Below are positions 7,806-9,131 of a stretch of DNA of 9,131 nucleotides, piece by piece (the stretch's first letter is position 1; each line of letters opens with the position of its first letter). The stretch spans positions 1-9,131 of the forward strand of contig DATDKZ010000167.1 in NCBI GenBank assembly GCA_036519575.1, written 5' to 3'. Under the pieces are notes generated by a model that saw only the letters and a program-made list of their open reading frames with translations, ran no database searches and had not been told where the DNA came from. This DNA is from AC-69 sp036519575 (GTDB lineage Bacteria; Actinomycetota; UBA4738; HRBIN12). Position numbers and translations under genes: made by a program.

Positions 7806-8007
7806 CGCCTGTTCCTTGCCATTCTCTGTCGGACCCTTTGGTCAATAAGCCCTCTCTCTCGAAAGCGTGCTTTCGAAGGTGCCTGTCGATGCCGGTCTTC
7901 ATTCGGACTAGCCAATCGTGGGGCGCCTTCTCGTCCTCGTGGAGGGGGGCGAAGACCACATCGAGAATGTTCTGGACCAACCTGCCGTCTGCGGTGCTGT
8001 CACTCAT
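7729..8007 (-). CDS. Hypothetical protein coupled to the excisionase-like gene
   Basis: Not recognised; 92 residues. Its ATG 8007 overlaps the TGA of the excisionase-like gene as ATGA (8007-8004), the standard sign of translational coupling, and that is the main support for it being real. The N-terminal two thirds (VQNILDVVFAPLHEDEKAPHDWLVRMKTGIDRHLRKHAFEREGLL) looks helical and charged. The C-terminal 26 residues are Ser/Thr/Arg-rich and lie antisense to the kinase 3' end. In actinobacterial integrative elements the gene after xis is often the integrase, but this one has no integrase features and is too short. It could be a small DNA-binding partner or a directionality factor. Confidence 0.55.
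   Translation of the reverse strand: MSDSTADGRLVQNILDVVFAPLHEDEKAPHDWLVRMKTGIDRHLRKHAFEREGLLTKGSDREWQGTGVRRPTTASDGCASRPTSRIQPVGHQ
7859..7876. repeat. TCGAAAGC-GT-GCTTTCGA dyad after the kinase gene
   Basis: Perfect 8-bp inverted repeat, 54 bases past the kinase stop and inside the convergent 92-residue gene. As RNA it gives a 7-bp TCGAAAG stem with a CGTG loop, which could end the kinase transcript, but no T run follows. Confidence 0.3.
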
Positions 8008-8186
8008 GCGGCACGCTCCGAGACGAAGGCTTCGAGGTCGGCTGGTCGGAATAGGACTCGGGCCTTGCGGGCTCCGGTCCCGATCCGTACTGACGGCAAC
8101 TCCCCGCCTTTGGCAAGGAGGTAGACGAGGTCGCTCGACACGCCTAGCAGGCGAGCGGCTTCCTTCACACTGAGCAAGGCATCCAC
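8004..8186 (-). CDS. Excisionase-family winged-helix DNA-binding protein
   Basis: Small MerR-like/excisionase (HTH_17) protein of 60 residues. GTG 8186 has GGGAGG (8198-8193) 6 bases upstream. The helix-turn-helix is LLSVKEAARLLGVSSDLVYLLAKGGELP (4-31), followed by the wing SVRIGTGARKARVLFRPADLEAFV (32-55), a complete match to the family's layout and length. Such proteins bend DNA at attachment sites to favour excision, or act as small regulators. It lies between candidate attachment repeats, 155 bases from the right one, with dyad 8203-8221 directly upstream. It is coupled to the next gene by ATGA. The usual partner, an integrase, is absent. The frame is open to 8240, but that extension crosses the dyad and has no RBS. 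Confidence 0.8.
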   Translation of the reverse strand: MDALLSVKEAARLLGVSSDLVYLLAKGGELPSVRIGTGARKARVLFRPADLEAFVSERAA

Positions 8187-8202
8187 GGCTATCCTCCCGT
8201 CT

Positions 8203-8221
8203 GAACCGATCTGTTCGGTTC
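8203..8221. promoter_or_regulatory. GAACCGA-N5-TCGGTTC dyad before the excisionase-like gene
   Basis: A perfect 7-bp inverted repeat with a 5-base centre ends 5 bases before the GGGAGG of the HTH gene. It could be an autoregulatory operator, or a hairpin in the mRNA leader that limits ribosome access. Confidence 0.4.
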
Positions 8222-8248
8222 GGCCCGGGAACGTGTGCACGCACTGTT

Positions 8249-8269
8249 CACTGTCAAGGTCAGTGTCAA
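8249..8269 (-). repeat. Tandem TTGACA motif, right arm-type site
   Basis: Read on the minus strand: TTGACAC (8269-8263), TGACC, TTGACAGTG (8257-8249). It mirrors the left site at 5334-5353. It lies 72 bases inside the right 16-bp repeat and upstream of the excisionase-like gene. It may also supply a -35 box for that gene, but no acceptable -10 lies 16-18 bases further on. Confidence 0.5.
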
Positions 8270-8340
8270 GACGACTGTCCCGAAGGGGGCGGATCAGGCC
8301 GAATAGCCAGGCACGAATCGGGTTTCTGCAGGTACGATTT

Positions 8341-8356
8341 TTTCGAGTGCGTTAAC
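8341..8356. repeat. 16-bp direct repeat, right copy (candidate attachment core)
   Basis: Exact copy of 5180-5195. It lies 132 bases from the cyclase stop codon, in non-coding DNA. A T run (8338-8343) precedes and overlaps it. No tRNA or gene end could be recognised at the repeat. Confidence 0.55.
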
Positions 8357-8488
8357 CCTTCAGCGAGCAGCGTGGTGGAAGAACGCGCTGGTCAGGGAGG
8401 ATTGGGCGAGACAGATCGGCCTCGAAACCGGAAAAGGCCCCGAGGAGCCGCAGATAGCTCAATCGGATAGACAGGGTCGGCCGTGAGG

Positions 8489-9131
8489 TCACCCACCCGC
8501 TGTCCACCGCGGAGGTCCGTCCACGTCGCCCCGGACATCGATCAGCTCCCACGCCTCAACGGGCTCGACCTTGCCCTTGAGCGTTAGGGCTCCCGCGCGG
8601 ACGAGCTCCGCACGACCAGCGAGGAGCCGCTCCGTGGCCGAGCTAACGAGCACGTGACCGGCGTGCGCGCTCGTCTGGAGCCGGGCGGCCACATTCACGG
8701 TGTCCCCGATCGCCGCGAAGCTCCGCTGTTGCCCGGTCCCGACGTTGCCCACCATCGCGGCGCCGGAGTTCACGCCCACGCGGAAACGCGGCCAGTCGGG
8801 TCGAGCCCCCACGACGGTCTCGGCGGCATCCCGGAGCGTGAGCGCAGCTCGCGCCGCGTTCATCGCGTGGTCGGACTGGTCACCGAACGCATTGAACACG
8901 ACCATGACGGCGTCGCCGGCGAATCGCTCGATCATGCCGGCTTCCCCCTCAAGGACGGCGGGCACGATCGCGGCCCAATACGCGTTCAGCATCTCGATCG
9001 TTTGCGCGGCGGGCCGTCGCTCGCTGAAGGTCGAGTAGTTCTCGAGGTCGGCGAACAGGACCGATACCTCTTGCTCGCGTCCACCCAGACGTGCGAGCGC
9101 GGGCTCGCGCTCGATCGTCTCGGCGAGTTGG
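8489..9131 (-). CDS. Class III adenylate/guanylate cyclase domain, C-terminal part
   Basis: C-terminal 213 residues of a nucleotidyl cyclase; the start lies beyond the window. The catalytic domain is nearly complete. VSVLFADLENYSTF carries the first metal Asp (visible residue 28). IERFAGDAVMVVF carries the second metal Asp (73). AIGDTVNVAARLQ carries the transition-state Asn146 and Arg150. Residue 69, where most cyclases have the purine-selecting Lys, is Arg, and residue 139, usually Asp or Thr, is Ala, so ATP versus GTP preference cannot be assigned. The domain would make cAMP or cGMP as a homodimer. The preceding helix (QLAETIEREPALARLGGREQE) is the usual linker before the domain; any sensory module lies outside. 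No clear terminator was seen in 8357-8488, apart from CCTCG/CGAGG pairing near 8424-8449. Confidence 0.88.
   Translation of the reverse strand, partial: QLAETIEREPALARLGGREQEVSVLFADLENYSTFSERRPAAQTIEMLNAYWAAIVPAVLEGEAGMIERFAGDAVMVVFNAFGDQSDHAMNAARAALTLRDAAETVVGARPDWPRFRVGVNSGAAMVGNVGTGQQRSFAAIGDTVNVAARLQTSAHAGHVLVSSATERLLAGRAELVRAGALTLKGKVEPVEAWELIDVRGDVDGPPRWTAGG

Larger units (their letters stand above)
5180..8356. mobile_element. Candidate small integrated element without an integrase
   Basis: About 3.2 kb bounded by an exact 16-bp direct repeat, with a matching composite motif (TTGACAC-N4/5-TTGACAGTG) just inside each end in mirror orientation. Contents are an excisionase-family DNA-binding protein, an unknown protein coupled to it, a P-loop kinase, and a two-gene operon for secreted and lipid-anchored proteins in lower-GC DNA. 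Flanking genes (cyclase, amt, plsC) all read on the minus strand and would be collinear without it. No tyrosine or serine recombinase, transposase or replication gene was found, so it would need a recombinase in trans, or it is a remnant. Confidence 0.45.

Noticed and set aside
8316..8343. AATCG/CGATT pair followed by a T run, a possible terminator.
   Set aside because: Only a 5-bp stem with a 14-base loop and no plus-strand gene before it.
8448..8472. tRNA-like D-arm (ATAGCTCAATCGGATAGAC) near the right repeat, which would make a classic attachment locus.
   Set aside because: The D-stem pairs at only about two of four positions, no T-loop follows, and no partner for the CCGCAGA acceptor strand is found downstream.

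Overview
The window is high-GC bacterial DNA. The most likely source is an environmental member of Actinomycetota, or a similarly GC-rich soil phylum. This rests on codon use, the short RpoD/SigB-like sigma factor, GTG/TTG starts and a Ser/Gly-rich lipoprotein; no rRNA or other phylogenetic marker is present to fix the taxon. By hand count, bases 2461-2520 are 75% GC, 5821-5880 are 58% and 6661-6720 are 53%, so the middle of the window differs in composition from its flanks.

Left, chromosome-like part (1-5168): a group 1/2 sigma-70 factor (102-1172, +) whose reading frame runs through a perfect intrinsic terminator; a convergent TolB/PD40-type lipoprotein (1128-2294, -); a divergent dienelactone-hydrolase-like alpha/beta hydrolase (2380-3003, +); a PlsC-type 1-acylglycerol-phosphate acyltransferase (3000-3692, -) that shares a CTAG double stop with the hydrolase; and an ammonium transporter Amt (3727-5112, -) that lies upstream of plsC, probably in one operon, with its own promoter near 5141-5168.

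Middle part (5180-8356) looks like a small inserted island. An exact 16-bp direct repeat, TTTCGAGTGCGTTAAC, lies at 5180-5195 and 8341-8356. Just inside each copy, in mirror orientation, is the composite motif TTGACAC-N4/5-TTGACAGTG (5334-5353 on +, 8249-8269 on -). Inside are about 470 bases of gene-free, hairpin-rich DNA, a two-gene operon for an 8-cysteine secreted protein and a lipoprotein (both unrecognised), a P-loop (AAA_33/zeta-like) kinase, an excisionase-type winged-helix protein, and an unknown 92-residue protein coupled to it by an ATGA overlap. No integrase is visible. I read this as a possible integrase-less mobile element, satellite or remnant, in the gap between a cyclase gene and amt.

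Right part (8357-9131): a short spacer and the C-terminal 213 residues of a class III nucleotidyl cyclase on the minus strand, cut by the window edge. Removing the island would leave cyclase, amt and plsC collinear on the minus strand with a normal-sized intergenic gap.
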